Of a stretch of 64,000 nt of DNA, positions 1 through 9,840 are shown piece by piece. Below the pieces are notes generated by a model. That model made no database searches. It saw only the letters and a program-made list of their open reading frames with translations, and was not told the DNA's origin. The stretch spans positions 248,001 through 312,000 of the forward strand of contig CAVYOA010000014.1 of the NCBI GenBank assembly GCA_963769945.1, in the 5' to 3' direction. This stretch comes from WHSW01 sp963769945 (GTDB lineage Bacteria; Actinomycetota; Thermoleophilia; Solirubrobacterales; 70-9). Made by a program: the position numbers and the translations under genes. Position 1 is the stretch's first letter. Every line of letters begins with the position of its first letter.

Positions 1-1865
1 GGCGCTTTCTTGCCCTTTGGTGTCGCGGCCGCGCTCGTCGACACCGACCTCGCCTGGCTGATTCAGCCCTACATCGCGTTTCTCGCCGTCCTGCTGAGCC
101 TGGCCTCTGTGGTCGCTCGCGAGGCCGACTGGCGGATACGCCGGCGCTGCGGTGCGCAACGGCTCTTGTCGGCGCCCAGCCCGCGCTGCTATATGGCTAC
201 TACCTCTGGGGTGGGATCAAGGAGGTCGCTGCGGCGGCACTGATCGCGGCGATCGCTGCGACCTTGGTCGAACTCGTGGCGCGGCGCGGCGATCCGCGGC
301 TGCTCATCGGGCCGGCGCTCCTCTGCGGCGCTCTCCTCGGTGTCCTGGGCCTCGGCGGGGGGCTCTGGCTCGTCCCGTTGCTGGCAGGGGCGGCGCTGCT
401 CCTTGCTCGCCGGGTGGCGCCGCGCACGCTCGCCAAACGCGCCGCCGGGTTGATCGTGGCGCTGGCGATCCTCGCGTTGCCATTGCTGGTCTCGGGCGCC
501 CTGCTGCCGCCAACATCGTCGCCGCTCACAGACGGCAGTGCACAGGGAAATCTGATCGAGCCCCCTGGATCCGGCCCAGGTTGCCGGGGTCTGGCCTGCT
601 GGAGACTTTCGGCTCGCACCGACGCATGAGCTCGTGACCTACGGCCTGATCGTGATCGCCTGCACGGCGGCGGTTGGCGGTATCGCGTGGTGTGCGCGGC
701 GACGCCAGCCCGGGCCGGCGCTCTACGTCGGTGGTGTGCTGGCCGGCTGTGTCGCTATCGCCCTGGTCGGGTCGCCGTGGGTCGAGGGCAAGGCGTTTGC
801 CACCGCATCGCCGGCGATTCCGTTTGCGGCCATGCTTGCCGTCGGCGGCCTCGCGGCTTCGCGCCGGCCGGTCGGCGCCGGTGCCCTCGCCGTCGTCATC
901 GTCGCGGGCGTCGGCTGGTCCAACGCGCTCGCCTACGGAAATGTCAGCCTCGCACCCCGCGAGCAGTTCGAGGAGCTTGCGGAGATCGGCGAGCTGGTTG
1001 CCGGCGAGGGCCCGAGCTTGATCACCGAGTACTCGCCATACGGCGCGCGGCACTTCCTCCGCGACAGCGATCCGGAGTCGATCTCTGAGCTTCGTCGCCA
1101 TCCGATCGCGCTCAGCAACGGCTCGCAGGTTGCCAAGGGGGAGGCGGCGGACACCGATGAGATCGATCCGCTCGCGCTCGCTCGCTATCGCACCATCGTC
1201 GTCCACCGCTCGCCGACGCACAGCCGCCCGCCCGGTGCCTACCGGCTCGTCTACGGTGGCGAGCACTACGAGGCCTGGCAGCGCCCCGCGCAACCGCAAG
1301 CGCCCGAGCCGAGACTGGGCCTCGGCGATCGGTACGACCCCTACGGCGTGCCGCGATGCAAGGACGTTCTCGAGCTTGCGGAGTCCGGGGACCTGGTCGC
1401 AGCCAGCGGCGAGCGGCCGCAGGTGGTGCCGCTTTCGGCCGCCACCTACCCAGCGGGCTGGCGCCGGGGCAGGGTCTGGTTGCACCGACTCCAGAGGGCG
1501 GCGGGACGATCACCGCTGAGGTCCACGTCGCGGGCGGTGGCGAGCACGAGCTCTGGCTCGGCGGCTCGGTCGTCGCCGCGGCGGAGGTTTGGATCGGTGG
1601 CCGCAAGGCCGGCGAGGTTCGCCACGAGCTCAACAACCTCGAGCAGTACGTCCGCCTCGGCTCGGCAGAGCTCGAGCCGGGTACCCATACAGTCGAGCTT
1701 CGTTTCGGTGGCGCCGACCTTCACCCCGGAAGCGCCGCCGGCACGAGTGCGGTCGGTCCGCTCGTTGTCGCACCGACCACCGACCCGCAGCTGGTCAACG
1801 TCGATGCCGGCGATGCGAGGTCCCTTTGTGGCACCACCTGGGACTGGATCGAAGTCGCGTCGTGA
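1..1865 (+). CDS. Large polytopic membrane protein, 5'-partial and frame-broken
   Basis: The reading is already open at the window edge, so the N-terminus is missing. What remains is about 620 residues: roughly eight hydrophobic segments up to position ~930, then a soluble, beta-rich tail. The segment YGYYLWGGIKEV near 192-228 and the KAFATASPAIPF stretch recall actinobacterial GT-C-like membrane proteins of unknown function, but I cannot assign a family firmly. The frame changes three times. Deleting A128 and A158 restores the first junction and deleting A559 the second (giving NLIGPLDPAQVAGVWPAGD). The third lies between about 1452 and 1495 and is also repaired by removing two bases. The TGA stop overlaps the next gene's GTG, which suggests an operon with the MFS gene. 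Sequencing error is likelier than true decay. Confidence 0.6.
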
Positions 1866-3261
1866 GCGCAGCTGATTCAGCGGCGCCGCGCGCCGCGCGC
1901 AGCTTGCGGGCGGCGCTCGCTACCTGCGTCGCCCTTGTCCTCGCCGATTCCTCGGTCGTGGTGCTCGCCTTGCCGACAGATCTACCGGGAGCTCGACGTT
2001 TCCGTCACAGCCGTGACCTGGGTTCTCGTCGCCTTCAACCTGGTGCTCGCGGCTGCGGCACTGCCGTCAGCCGCGGTCGCCCGACGGCTCGGGCCTGGCC
2101 GGGTTGCGACTGCGGCGATGATGCTCTTCGCGCTTGCGAGCTTGGCCTGTGCGTTGGCGGAATCGATCGAGCTCTTGCTCGCTGCCCGCTGCTTGCAGGC
2201 GATCGGCGGCGCCGGCGCGATCTGCGCCTCGCTCGAGCTGCTGCCCAGCAGTCGTCGGTTCCGAGCGCCGGGCCGCTTCTGTCTGGGCCCGTGCCGGCGT
2301 GCTCGGAGCGGCGATCGGGCCTGCCGTCGGTGGCCTGCTTACAGAGCTGATCTCGTGGCAGTCGATCTTCATCGTCCAGGTGCCGCCCGCACTTGCCTGC
2401 GCCGTCGCCTTCGGGGCAGTGGCTCGGGCGGAGTCACAAGCGGGATTCGTCCGCGATGAGATCAGGGCCTCGGGGACGCCACATCTCGCGGCCAACGCCG
2501 CGCTGGGACTGATCTCCGCGGCGCTGGCGGCGGCCCTGTTCTTGGTCGTCCTGCTGCTGATCGAGGGCTGGCGACTGACTCCGATCGCGGCCGCGGCAGC
2601 GGTCACAGTGATGCCGGTGTGCGCGGTGCTGGCGACGCCGCTGGCGCGGCGCGTGCCGGCGGTCGACGCACGAGCGGCGGCGGGTGCGATTCTGATCGCC
2701 GGCGGCCTCACCGCGACTCGGCCTGCTTCCAGCGGCAACGGTTGTCGCCACCTTCGCGCCGCAGGCGCTCGTCGGCGCCGGCCTCGCGCTCACCCTCTCG
2801 GCGCTGACCGAGGCGGCACTCGAGGGCCGCTCGCCACAAGCGATCCACGGTGGTTGGACGATTGCGTCGCGCCACGCCGGTGTCGTCGCTGGACTTCTTG
2901 TGCTGACGCCGGTGTTCACCGCGGACCTCGAGACCGAGCGGGTGGACGCCGAAGGCCGCCGGTACCGCGGCGCTGCTGGACGCTCGGATCTCGATCGAGT
3001 CGAAGATCGAGCTCGCCGCGCGGATCGAAGACTCAGATCGAAGCGGAAGGGGACAAGGTTCCGGTCCTCGATCCTGCGTTCGAGCCGTTGCCGAGCGATC
3101 CGCAGGAGCGAGCCGGCACGCTTGCCCTACGCGGGCAGGTTGGCGACGAGATCGACAAGGCAGCCACGCACGCGTTCAGCGCCTCGTTTCTGATCAGCGC
3201 CGCCTTTGCGCTTGCGGCGCTGATCCCGATCATGATCGCGCGTCGACGGATCAGCCTATGA
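1862..3261 (+). CDS. MFS transporter (DHA2-like), frame-broken
   Basis: This is probably a proton-coupled drug or metabolite exporter in the cytoplasmic membrane. It starts at GTG 1862, overlapping the upstream stop (GTGA). Visible family traits are paired hydrophobic helices, a motif-A-like loop (AVARRLGPGRV), a motif-C-like stretch (GVLGAAIGPAVGG), and a late extracytoplasmic loop of ~90 residues before the last helix, which ends in IARRRISL. Five frame changes interrupt it, near 1976, 2247, 2716, 2952 and 3028. Each is repaired by deleting one A, giving for example LPQIYREL, ELLPAVVGSE, LTALGLLPAATV and RIETQIEAEGD. Its stop overlaps the next ATG (ATGA). The family is clear; the substrate is not readable from sequence. 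Confidence 0.75.
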
Positions 3262-3791
3262 GTGGTGGGCCAATCAGCCCGCGAACGCTCGTCGCCGCCG
3301 CGGTGGCGGCGGCGATCGGACTCGTCGCCGTGTACGTCGCCCTGGGCGGAGGCGACTACGAGCCGACCGCGGTCGCCGACCCCTGCGAGCAGCGAGACTG
3401 GCGCGAGCCGTCGGGAATCGAGGAATCGGCCCAGCAGTTCGGCCTCTCGGCGCTCGACGGCGCGGCCTGCGAGCTCGGCGTCAGCCGCGAGATCCTGGCT
3501 GCGGCGCTGGCGACCGAGAGCTCGCGCGAACGCTTCGCGACCGAATACGAAATCGAGGACGCCGAGCTCGAAGCGGCCGTGAGGGCGGGTGTCGTGCGAG
3601 CGATCGACGACGCCGAGCAGGCTGGAGCCCTGAACCCGATCGTCGCTGATGGCCTGCGCCTCGTCGGGGCGCGGATACCCGTAGACGAGGGCATCGCCTT
3701 GATCGAGGACGCGAGCGGGCTGTTCGAGGATGCGGAGGGGTTTGTCGGTGGACTCGGAGGAGATGGTGAGGTCCTGGACCTGCTGCCGTGA
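3258..3791 (+). CDS. Membrane-anchored protein of unknown function
   Basis: This 177-residue protein has one N-terminal transmembrane segment (about residues 10-30, LVAAAVAAAIGLVAVYVAL). A soluble, acidic, helix-rich domain follows, which should lie outside the cytoplasm. Two cysteines near residues 43 and 71 could form a disulfide. The ATG overlaps the MFS stop by four bases (ATGA), so the two genes are translationally coupled and this protein probably works with the exporter. I do not recognise a family and assign no function. Unlike its neighbours, the frame is intact over its whole length. Confidence 0.7.
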   Translation: MSGGPISPRTLVAAAVAAAIGLVAVYVALGGGDYEPTAVADPCEQRDWREPSGIEESAQQFGLSALDGAACELGVSREILAAALATESSRERFATEYEIEDAELEAAVRAGVVRAIDDAEQAGALNPIVADGLRLVGARIPVDEGIALIEDASGLFEDAEGFVGGLGGDGEVLDLLP

Positions 3792-3835
3792 TGCGGTTCG
3801 GAGCGCAGCAAGACCGCTGAGGCCGACGCACCGGG

Positions 3836-4162
3836 TCACGTCTTCGTCGCCCGCCAGACCCAGCCGATGAACAGCGCCTGGACGGGAAGTCGTGCGAACA
3901 GCAACCATCGCGGCAGGCGGTCGATGCCAACCCCGCGCCCGGCCACGTCCTCGGGACGAAGCGCCATGTGTAGGTTCGCGGGAAAGACCGCGACGAGCAG
4001 CCCGGTCAGCCACCAGCGAGCGAAGAGGCGGGTCGGCGCCGGGACCACCGCCAGGCCACCCACTATCTCGGCGACGCCGCTCCAGCGGACGGCAGCTTCG
4101 GGTGTCAGCGGAACGTACTCGGGCACCGTGGCTTCGTAGTCACGTCGACGAAGGAAATGCAA
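3836..4162 (-). CDS. DoxX-like membrane protein
   Basis: A small four-helix membrane protein of the DoxX-like type. The signature is the helix with VAEIVGGLAVVP, then LVAVFPANLHMAL, then a C-terminal helix ending in GWVWRATKT. Family members are often linked to redox or thiol stress, but the role here is unknown. The start is uncertain: TTG 4162 is the first start in this frame, while the homologous N-terminus (ATFISAGIL before HFLRRRDYE) continues upstream to a TGA with no ATG or GTG. An ATG in another frame near 4186 would supply a start if one base is wrong, as in many neighbouring genes. The usual length is about 120-130 residues. Confidence 0.7.
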   Translation of the reverse strand: MHFLRRRDYEATVPEYVPLTPEAAVRWSGVAEIVGGLAVVPAPTRLFARWWLTGLLVAVFPANLHMALRPEDVAGRGVGIDRLPRWLLFARLPVQALFIGWVWRATKT

Positions 4163-4228
4163 GATGCCGGCGCTGATGAAGGTCGCGGCGAGCGCTCGCT
4201 GAGCATCGTGTCATCACCCGGGATCCTC

Positions 4229-5628
4229 TCATTCGGACGCGACCGAGCGCACCGCCACCGCGGCGAGTGTGCGGCTTGGCGCGAAGGCGAGCGCGGTCGT
4301 CTTATCGGCGATCGCCGTCGCCGCCCAGGCACCGTCGAGCGACCACATCCCGCGGACCCATCTCGGCGCCCCCGCGGCCGGCGATCAGGTAGGCGGGAAG
4401 CGTGCGATCGAACTCGTCTGCCTCGGCGTCAGAGTCCCAGCGCCACGCCGCGACGACGATGCGTTCCTGCGCGCATTTCGCCTCACAGTCGACGCCGCCG
4501 CTGTCGCGGCTGAGCAATGCGTACTCGTCGCCACCCCAACCGGTTGCAGCGGCCTCCACCGCATCCTCGGGAACTCCGATTTCGAGCACCTGGCGGGTCG
4601 AGAACTCGCCGAGGACGCCACGATCGCTCACCCGCCATCCCCGTCGCTCGAGTTCATCGGTGTCCGCAGTGACCCGCACCGGTTCGTCGTCCGCCTGCGT
4701 ACCTGTCGGAGTGAAGGATGTGCTCGGTCGACCGCGGCGGCTGCGATTCGAACGCTGCGTCGACTCGCGCCCAGTCGCCGCTGGCGATCGCGCAACGAGT
4801 TGACGAAGGCGCTGCCCTCCAGGTAGGTCCAGGTGAGCTGCTCGACGACGAACGCGGGCACGCCCTCGGTTCCTGAATCGACCCCGACCGGGCGGCGCTG
4901 AGCGCGAGCGGATCCAGGTGCTGGGCGGCGTACTCGATCATCTGGGAGGTCGCGGCGCCCTCGATCAGCGCGGTATCGGCAAGCTCGCGATCGTCGCTGC
5001 CGCCGCCGATCGCCTCTCGTCGAGGCCGAAGCTCTGATCGTCGAGCGCGTGCTCGAGCTCGTGCGCGAGCAGGAACTCGAGCAGCGCCCGGCTCGTCGCC
5101 GACCGCATCGCGGATCACGTAGAGCCGATCATTCTTCGGGTCGTAGGCGGCGGCGGCGAGGTCGGGCGCGCCGGTGGAGAGAACGTCGAGCTGCTCCTCA
5201 GGCTGCCTGCACACCGAACATTCGAGCGACCGTCTCGGTGTCGGCGAGCTTGCGATCGGCGCGGGTGCCGGATGGCGTCTGATCGCCGACGATCTCGGCG
5301 AAGCGCTCGCCGCTGATCACCTCGGGCACAGGGACGCGCTCGAACTCGAGCTCGCGAATGCGCTCGACCCGGCGCGGCGACCCGCGGCGTCAGCCGGCGT
5401 GCGAGGTTGCCGATCTGCGCCGGCGGGATCTCGTCACCGCCGCTGGCCGAGCTGAATCGGCCGCGGGTTGCGCCGGCGCGCTCGCCTCGGGAGCGCCGAC
5501 CGTTGCGCTCGCCACCAGGGCGTGGCCGTGATCACAAGCAGCAGCGTCGGCGCCGCCGCCGATCCCCTGGCCTCTGTGCCCGCCGCTGCTCAAGGAGCCG
5601 AGTATGACGGCGCCGATGCCGTCTTCAT
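4229..5628 (-). CDS. HExxH metallopeptidase-like protein, heavily frame-broken
   Basis: Piecing three frames together on the minus strand gives one protein of ~460 residues. It has an ATG near 5628, a transmembrane or signal segment (PTLLLVITATALVASATVGA), then a conserved-looking ectodomain. That domain contains HELEH followed by ALDDQSFGLDE (5049-5063), the zinc-peptidase HExxH pattern. Further pieces are ELADTALIEGAAT, VEQLTWTYLEGSAFV and, at the C-terminus, MWSLDGAWAATAIADKTTAL ending at 4229. At least eight frame changes are needed, the densest in the window. It is divergent from uvrB with almost no spacer. It may be a pseudogene, but damage in essential neighbours makes sequencing error likelier. 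The substrate is unknown. Confidence 0.55.
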
Positions 5629-5648
5629 GAGCGGTCGGTGCCCGACGC

Positions 5649-5654
5649 TATCTT
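5649..5654 (+). promoter_or_regulatory. Putative -10 box of uvrB
   Basis: TATCTT lies 7 nt upstream of GTG 5662. It matches the spacing seen before many genes in this window and supports a leaderless uvrB transcript starting at that GTG. Confidence 0.45.
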
Positions 5655-5661
5655 CGTCTCG

Positions 5662-7664
5662 GTGCCCGAGTTCAAGCTCAACCCCGCCTACACGGCCACC
5701 GCCGACCAGCCGAAGGCGATCGAGTCGATCAGCGAGGGCCTGGGCGCGGGCGAGGACTTCCTCACCCTGCTCGGCGCGACCGGAACCGGCAAGACCTTCA
5801 CGATGGCCGGGATCATCGAGCGAGTACAGCGCCCGGCGCTGGTCATCGCCCACAACAAGACGCTCGCCGCCCAGCTCTGCAACGAGTTTCGCGAGTTCTT
5901 TCCCGAGCAACGTCGTCGAGTACTTCGTCAGCTACTACGACTACTACCAGCCCGAGGCCTACGTCCCGCATCAGGACCTCTACATCGAGAAGGACTCGTC
6001 GATCAACGACGAGATCGACCGGCTTCCGACACGCGGCGACTGCGTCGCTGCTGGCTCGTCGCGACGTCGTCATCGTCGCCTCGGTCTCGTGCATCTTCGG
6101 CATCGGCTCGCCCGACCTCTATCGCCGCCAGATGCAGCTGTTCAAGCTGGGGGAATGGCTCGACCGCGACGACCTCTTTCGCAAGCTCGTCGGCATGCAG
6201 TACACGCGCAACGAGACGGCGCTGACTCGCGGCACGTTCCGCGCCCAGGGCGAGATGCTCGAGATCTTCCCGGCCTACGCCGAGTCGGCCTACCGGATCA
6301 ACCTCTTCGGCGACGAGATCGAGTCGATCCACCATTTCGACCCGCTCACCGGCGAGATCTTCGACGAGATCGACCACGTCGCGGTCTGGCCGGCGAGCCA
6401 CTACGCGACCGAGGAGGCGACGCTCGAGCGCGCCGTGGTCGAGATCAAGGCAGAGCTCGACGAGCGCCTGGCCTGGTTTCACGAGCGTGGCAAAGAGCTC
6501 GAGGCTCACCGGCTGTTGCAGCGCACCCAGTACGACATCGAGATGCTGAAGGAGCTCGGCTTCACGTCGGGGATCGAGAACTACTCGCGGATCTTCGACA
6601 ATCGCGCTCCCGGCTCGCCGCCCCACACCTTGATCGACTACTTCCCCGACGACTTCGTCACTTTCGTCGACGAGTCGCATCAGACGATCCCGCAGATCGG
6701 CGGCATGTACGAAGGCGACCGCTCGCGCAAGCAGACGCTGGTCGACTTCGGCTTCCGCCTGCCATCGGCGATGGACAACCGCCCGCTCAGCTTCGACGAG
6801 TTCCTGCCGCGCGTCGGCCAGCTCGTGATGTGCTCGGCGACGCCCGGGCAGTTCGAGCGCACACAGGCCAAGCGCGTCGTCGAGCAGATCGTGCGACCGA
6901 CGGGGATCATCGATCCCGAGATCGAGGTGCGCGAGACCCGCAATCAGATCGACGACCTGATGAACGAGGTCCGCGTCCGGGTCGAGCGCAAGGAGCGCAC
7001 GCTGGTGACGACGCTGACGAAGAAGATGTCGGAGGACCTCACCGGCTACCTGCTCGAGCACGGCTTCAAGGTCCGCTACCTGCACTCCGAGGTCGACACG
7101 CTGGAGCGGATCCAGATCATCCGCGACCTGCGCCTCGGCGAGTACGACGTGCTCGTCGGCGTCAACCTGCTGCGCGAGGGCCTCGACCTGCCCGAGGTCT
7201 CGCTGGTGGCGATCCTCGACGCCGACAAGGAGGGATTCCTACGCGGCGAGACCTCGCTCATCCAGACGATCGGCCGGGCGGCGCGCAACGTCGACGGCCG
7301 CGTGCTCATGTACGCCGACAAGGAGACCGACGCGATGCGAAAGGCGTTCTCCGAGACCGCCCGCCGCCGCGAGATCCAGCTCGCCTACAACAAGGAGCAC
7401 GGGATCACGCCGGAAACGGTGCGCAAGGGGATCTCCGACATCGCCGAGTTCCTCTCGATGGAGACGCGGGCGACGCCCGACCGCCGCCGCCGGCGCAACT
7501 CCGATGACGGCGCGCCGATGAGCCGCGAGCAGCTCGAGAAGGTCGTGATCGAGCTCGAGGAGGAGATGGTCGCCGCTTCCGAGGAGCTGCGCTTCGAGGA
7601 GGCGGCGCGGATCCGCGACGAGCTCAAGGAGCTGCGGCGCGACCTCGAGGCGTTGCGCGCCTGA
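5662..7664 (+). CDS. uvrB: Excinuclease ABC subunit UvrB (two frameshifts)
   Basis: DNA-damage-loading subunit of nucleotide excision repair; it receives damaged DNA from UvrA and recruits UvrC. The start is taken at GTG 5662 (VPEFKLNPAYTATADQPKA), where family proteins begin; in-frame GTG 5638 is an alternative. Visible are Walker A GATGTGKT, the beta-hairpin region YFVSYYDYYQPEAYVP, the helicase motif DESHQTIPQ, GVNLLREGLDLPEVSLV, QTIGRAARN, and a C-terminal UVR motif that binds UvrC (EELRFEEAARIRDELKEL). Reconstructed length is about 667 residues, normal for the family. Two one-base insertions break it, near 5908 (before NVVEYFV) and near 6032 (around DRLRHAATASLLARRD). UvrA lies 2.2 kb downstream. 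Confidence 0.95.
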
Positions 7665-7680
7665 GCTCGCAGGTCAGCCG

Positions 7681-9072
7681 TCAGCGGGCGGTTCGAAGCC
7701 GGCGAGTGACGATTCGCGGGCGCTTATCGGCGTCGACCTCGTCGGCCCGGAGGTCGACCACCTTGCCGCGAACGCCCTTTGTCTGGACCCGGGTCAGCGA
7801 CAGCGCGACGATCTTCGACTTCCCGGGCTTGAGTTTGTACGGGGTCTCGCCGAGTGGCTTTCCCGCGGAGGCGCCGACTGGAGAAACGGTGAGGACTCCC
7901 TCGCAGGGTTCGGTCTTGAGGGCCGGACAGCGCAGCTTTACGCGGAGCGTGCCGTCCTTGGCCACCCGCGGGGGACGTTTCGAGAGAACCGTGTCGTAGC
8001 GATGCTTGGCCTGCGCCGTCGAGACGCTCTGGCAGCTCGTGGGCGAGTCGACTCGGTCGGCGAGGTCGTTGACAACCACGTCGGCCCTGACGCAGGTGAC
8101 GACCTCGGCGAACCCGTCCCGGGTGAGGTAGGTGTCGAGGCCGTCGCCCCTCGCGTAGGTGTCGATCTCGGTGCCGCCGTCGACGGTGTCGGCCGCTCTG
8201 CCGCCGTTGAGGTCGTCGAGACCCTGGCCGCCGCTGAGCAGGTCTGTCCCGTCGCCGCCGTTGAGGTTGTCGGGTCCATCGCCGCCGATCAGCTCGTCGG
8301 CCGCGGCGGCGCCAGTGAGGATGTCACCGGCCTCGGTCCCCTCGAGCCGCTCGATCCCGACCAGCGAGTCGGTGCGCACGACGACGACGTTGCCGTTGGC
8401 GTCGCGCCCCGACAGCGTCGCCTGGTTCGTGACCAGCGACGCGGTTACGCCGAGCTCCGCTGTCGAAGAAATGTTCGAGACACCTGTCGCGGGGCTCGCA
8501 TCTCCGAAGCCGGCGAGATCGCGGCCGGCGCCGCCATCGAAGGTAACCGGGTCGTTGCTGGTCCTGCCGGGAGCTCTGAGCGAGTCATCCCCGTCCGCGC
8601 CACGCAGCGTGCGCGGCCCACGCGCGCCGATCGAGAGTGTGTCGTTGCCGAGGCCGCCCTGCGCCGTAATCGACGCTATCGGGACGCTCTGGTCGGCTCC
8701 CAGGTTGAGCGCGTCATCCCCACCTTGGAGGTCGAGTGCCAGGAGGCTGACGTTGGCGATCGGGCAGACGTTCCGCACCGGGCGTCCGGTCAGCGGGTCG
8801 GTATCCGGAGGGCAGTTGCCGCTGGTGGCACTGATCGTGGCCGCGGGTGTGATCGTCATCGTGGCGGGCGAGTTCTGGCTCGAGGCGTCGACGTCGATCT
8901 CGAGGTTGTCGCGGCCCGGCGATCCGGTGATCGTCACGGTCCCGGACATGGTGCTCTTGGCCTGGCCGGCGGCCGCGGCGGGGAGCAGCAGCGCGAGCGC
9001 AGTCGCGAGCACCCCGCAGCGAATCGCGACCACTGCGAATCGGGCACCGATCTTCTTGCTCCCCCGGACCAC
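7681..9072 (-). CDS. Secreted RTX-like (hemolysin-type) repeat protein
   Basis: A 463-residue exported protein. GTG 9072 opens a signal peptide (residues ~10-36, VLATALALLLPAAAAGQA). The middle (about residues 115-330) carries degenerate glycine/aspartate nonapeptide repeats such as GGDGPDNLNGGDGTDLLSGG, the calcium-binding beta-roll pattern of RTX proteins. The C-terminal ~110 residues form a beta-rich domain with a Cys pair (LRCPALKTEPCEG). No catalytic domain is visible, so a structural or adhesive surface role is an inference. It is convergent with uvrB (16 nt apart) and divergent from the next gene, with its own good promoter. Confidence 0.8.
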   Translation of the reverse strand: MVRGSKKIGARFAVVAIRCGVLATALALLLPAAAAGQAKSTMSGTVTITGSPGRDNLEIDVDASSQNSPATMTITPAATISATSGNCPPDTDPLTGRPVRNVCPIANVSLLALDLQGGDDALNLGADQSVPIASITAQGGLGNDTLSIGARGPRTLRGADGDDSLRAPGRTSNDPVTFDGGAGRDLAGFGDASPATGVSNISSTAELGVTASLVTNQATLSGRDANGNVVVVRTDSLVGIERLEGTEAGDILTGAAAADELIGGDGPDNLNGGDGTDLLSGGQGLDDLNGGRAADTVDGGTEIDTYARGDGLDTYLTRDGFAEVVTCVRADVVVNDLADRVDSPTSCQSVSTAQAKHRYDTVLSKRPPRVAKDGTLRVKLRCPALKTEPCEGVLTVSPVGASAGKPLGETPYKLKPGKSKIVALSLTRVQTKGVRGKVVDLRADEVDADKRPRIVTRRLRTAR

Positions 9073-9078
9073 GGCTCA

Positions 9079-9106
9079 AGCCTATATCGAGGACGGCAAA
9101 GGTCAA
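9079..9106 (-). promoter_or_regulatory. Promoter of the RTX-like gene
   Basis: On the minus strand, -35 TTGACC (9106-9101) and -10 TAGGCT (9084-9079) are 16 nt apart, and the -10 ends 6 nt before GTG 9072. This is the clearest two-box promoter in the window and predicts a leaderless mRNA. Confidence 0.6.
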
Positions 9107-9167
9107 GGTCTGCCGCAAGCTGCCACTCGCCCCCGGACAAATCGTCGCATCGCCCGCTGACCCTCGC

Positions 9168-9173
9168 TAGGCT
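9168..9173 (+). promoter_or_regulatory. Putative -10 box for the 9180 gene
   Basis: TAGGCT lies 6 nt before ATG 9180, the same hexamer and spacing as the divergent RTX-like gene on the other strand. Confidence 0.45.
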
Positions 9174-9179
9174 TGACGG

Positions 9180-9731
9180 ATGGACAGCGAGAGCTTCGTC
9201 ACGGAGGTAGCGGACAAGGTGCGCGCGATCGTTTCCGAGGCCGAGCAGAAGGCCGCGCAGATCATCGACGACGCCGAGCGGCAGGCCAACGAGATTCGCG
9301 ATCGAGCCGAGAGCGAGGGCCGCGAACGGCTCGCCGAGGTGCGCGATGCGCTGGACGACCTTCAAGGCAAGCTCGGGACCAGCAACGGTGCCAGGTCCGA
9401 GGTCAACCCTGGCCCAGTAGTCGTGCCCGAGCCCCAGCCGCCGAGCCCGGGTCCGACCCCCGATCCAGTGCCCGAACCGACGCCGGAGCCGCCGTCAGAG
9501 CCGACGCCGCCCGTGATTCCCGAGCCGACGCCGCCGCCCGACGAAGGCACGCCGCCATCGATCGCCGCCGGTGGTAAGTCCGACGACGCCACCAGCGCCC
9601 GCCTGGTCGCGATGAACATGGCGCTCGACGGCGCCTCGCGCGAGGCAATCGAAGCTCACCTGGCCGAGCACTATGCGATCGACGACTCCGGCGTGATCGT
9701 CGACGACGTGCTCGCGCTCGCCGCCAACTGA
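9180..9731 (+). CDS. Coiled-coil/proline-rich protein of unknown function
   Basis: A 183-residue protein in three parts. Residues ~1-65 are a charged, heptad-like coiled coil (EAEQKAAQIIDDAERQANEI). Residues ~75-130 are a Pro/Glu/Thr-rich linker with repeated P-x-P-E-P units. The last ~50 residues form a compact helical domain (LDGASREAIEAHLAEHY). The N-terminus recalls DivIVA- or ATP-synthase-b-like coiled coils, but no family is certain. There is no signal peptide or membrane segment, so it should be cytoplasmic. It is transcribed toward uvrA, whose own -10 box makes co-transcription unnecessary. Confidence 0.65.
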   Translation: MDSESFVTEVADKVRAIVSEAEQKAAQIIDDAERQANEIRDRAESEGRERLAEVRDALDDLQGKLGTSNGARSEVNPGPVVVPEPQPPSPGPTPDPVPEPTPEPPSEPTPPVIPEPTPPPDEGTPPSIAAGGKSDDATSARLVAMNMALDGASREAIEAHLAEHYAIDDSGVIVDDVLALAAN

Positions 9732-9826
9732 ACGCACCGCTCACGCGCACGGTTGACAACCCGCAAGTGAGATTCCGGTGTCGTCGTGGGTGCCTGGCCA
9801 AGAGCGGCGGCGACTGAGGCCCTCCG

Positions 9827-9832
9827 TACACT
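9827..9832 (+). promoter_or_regulatory. Putative -10 box of uvrA
   Basis: TACACT lies 8 nt before ATG 9841, predicting a leaderless transcript. I do not see an actinobacterial LexA box (GAAC with spaced GTTC) next to it. Confidence 0.4.
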
Positions 9833-9840
9833 TGTTCGCA

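Noticed and set aside
1862..7664. Programmed ribosomal frameshifting or stop-codon recoding as the cause of the broken genes
   Set aside because: The shifts occur many times per gene, in both directions, in unrelated genes and without a shared slippery site. Sequence error fits better.
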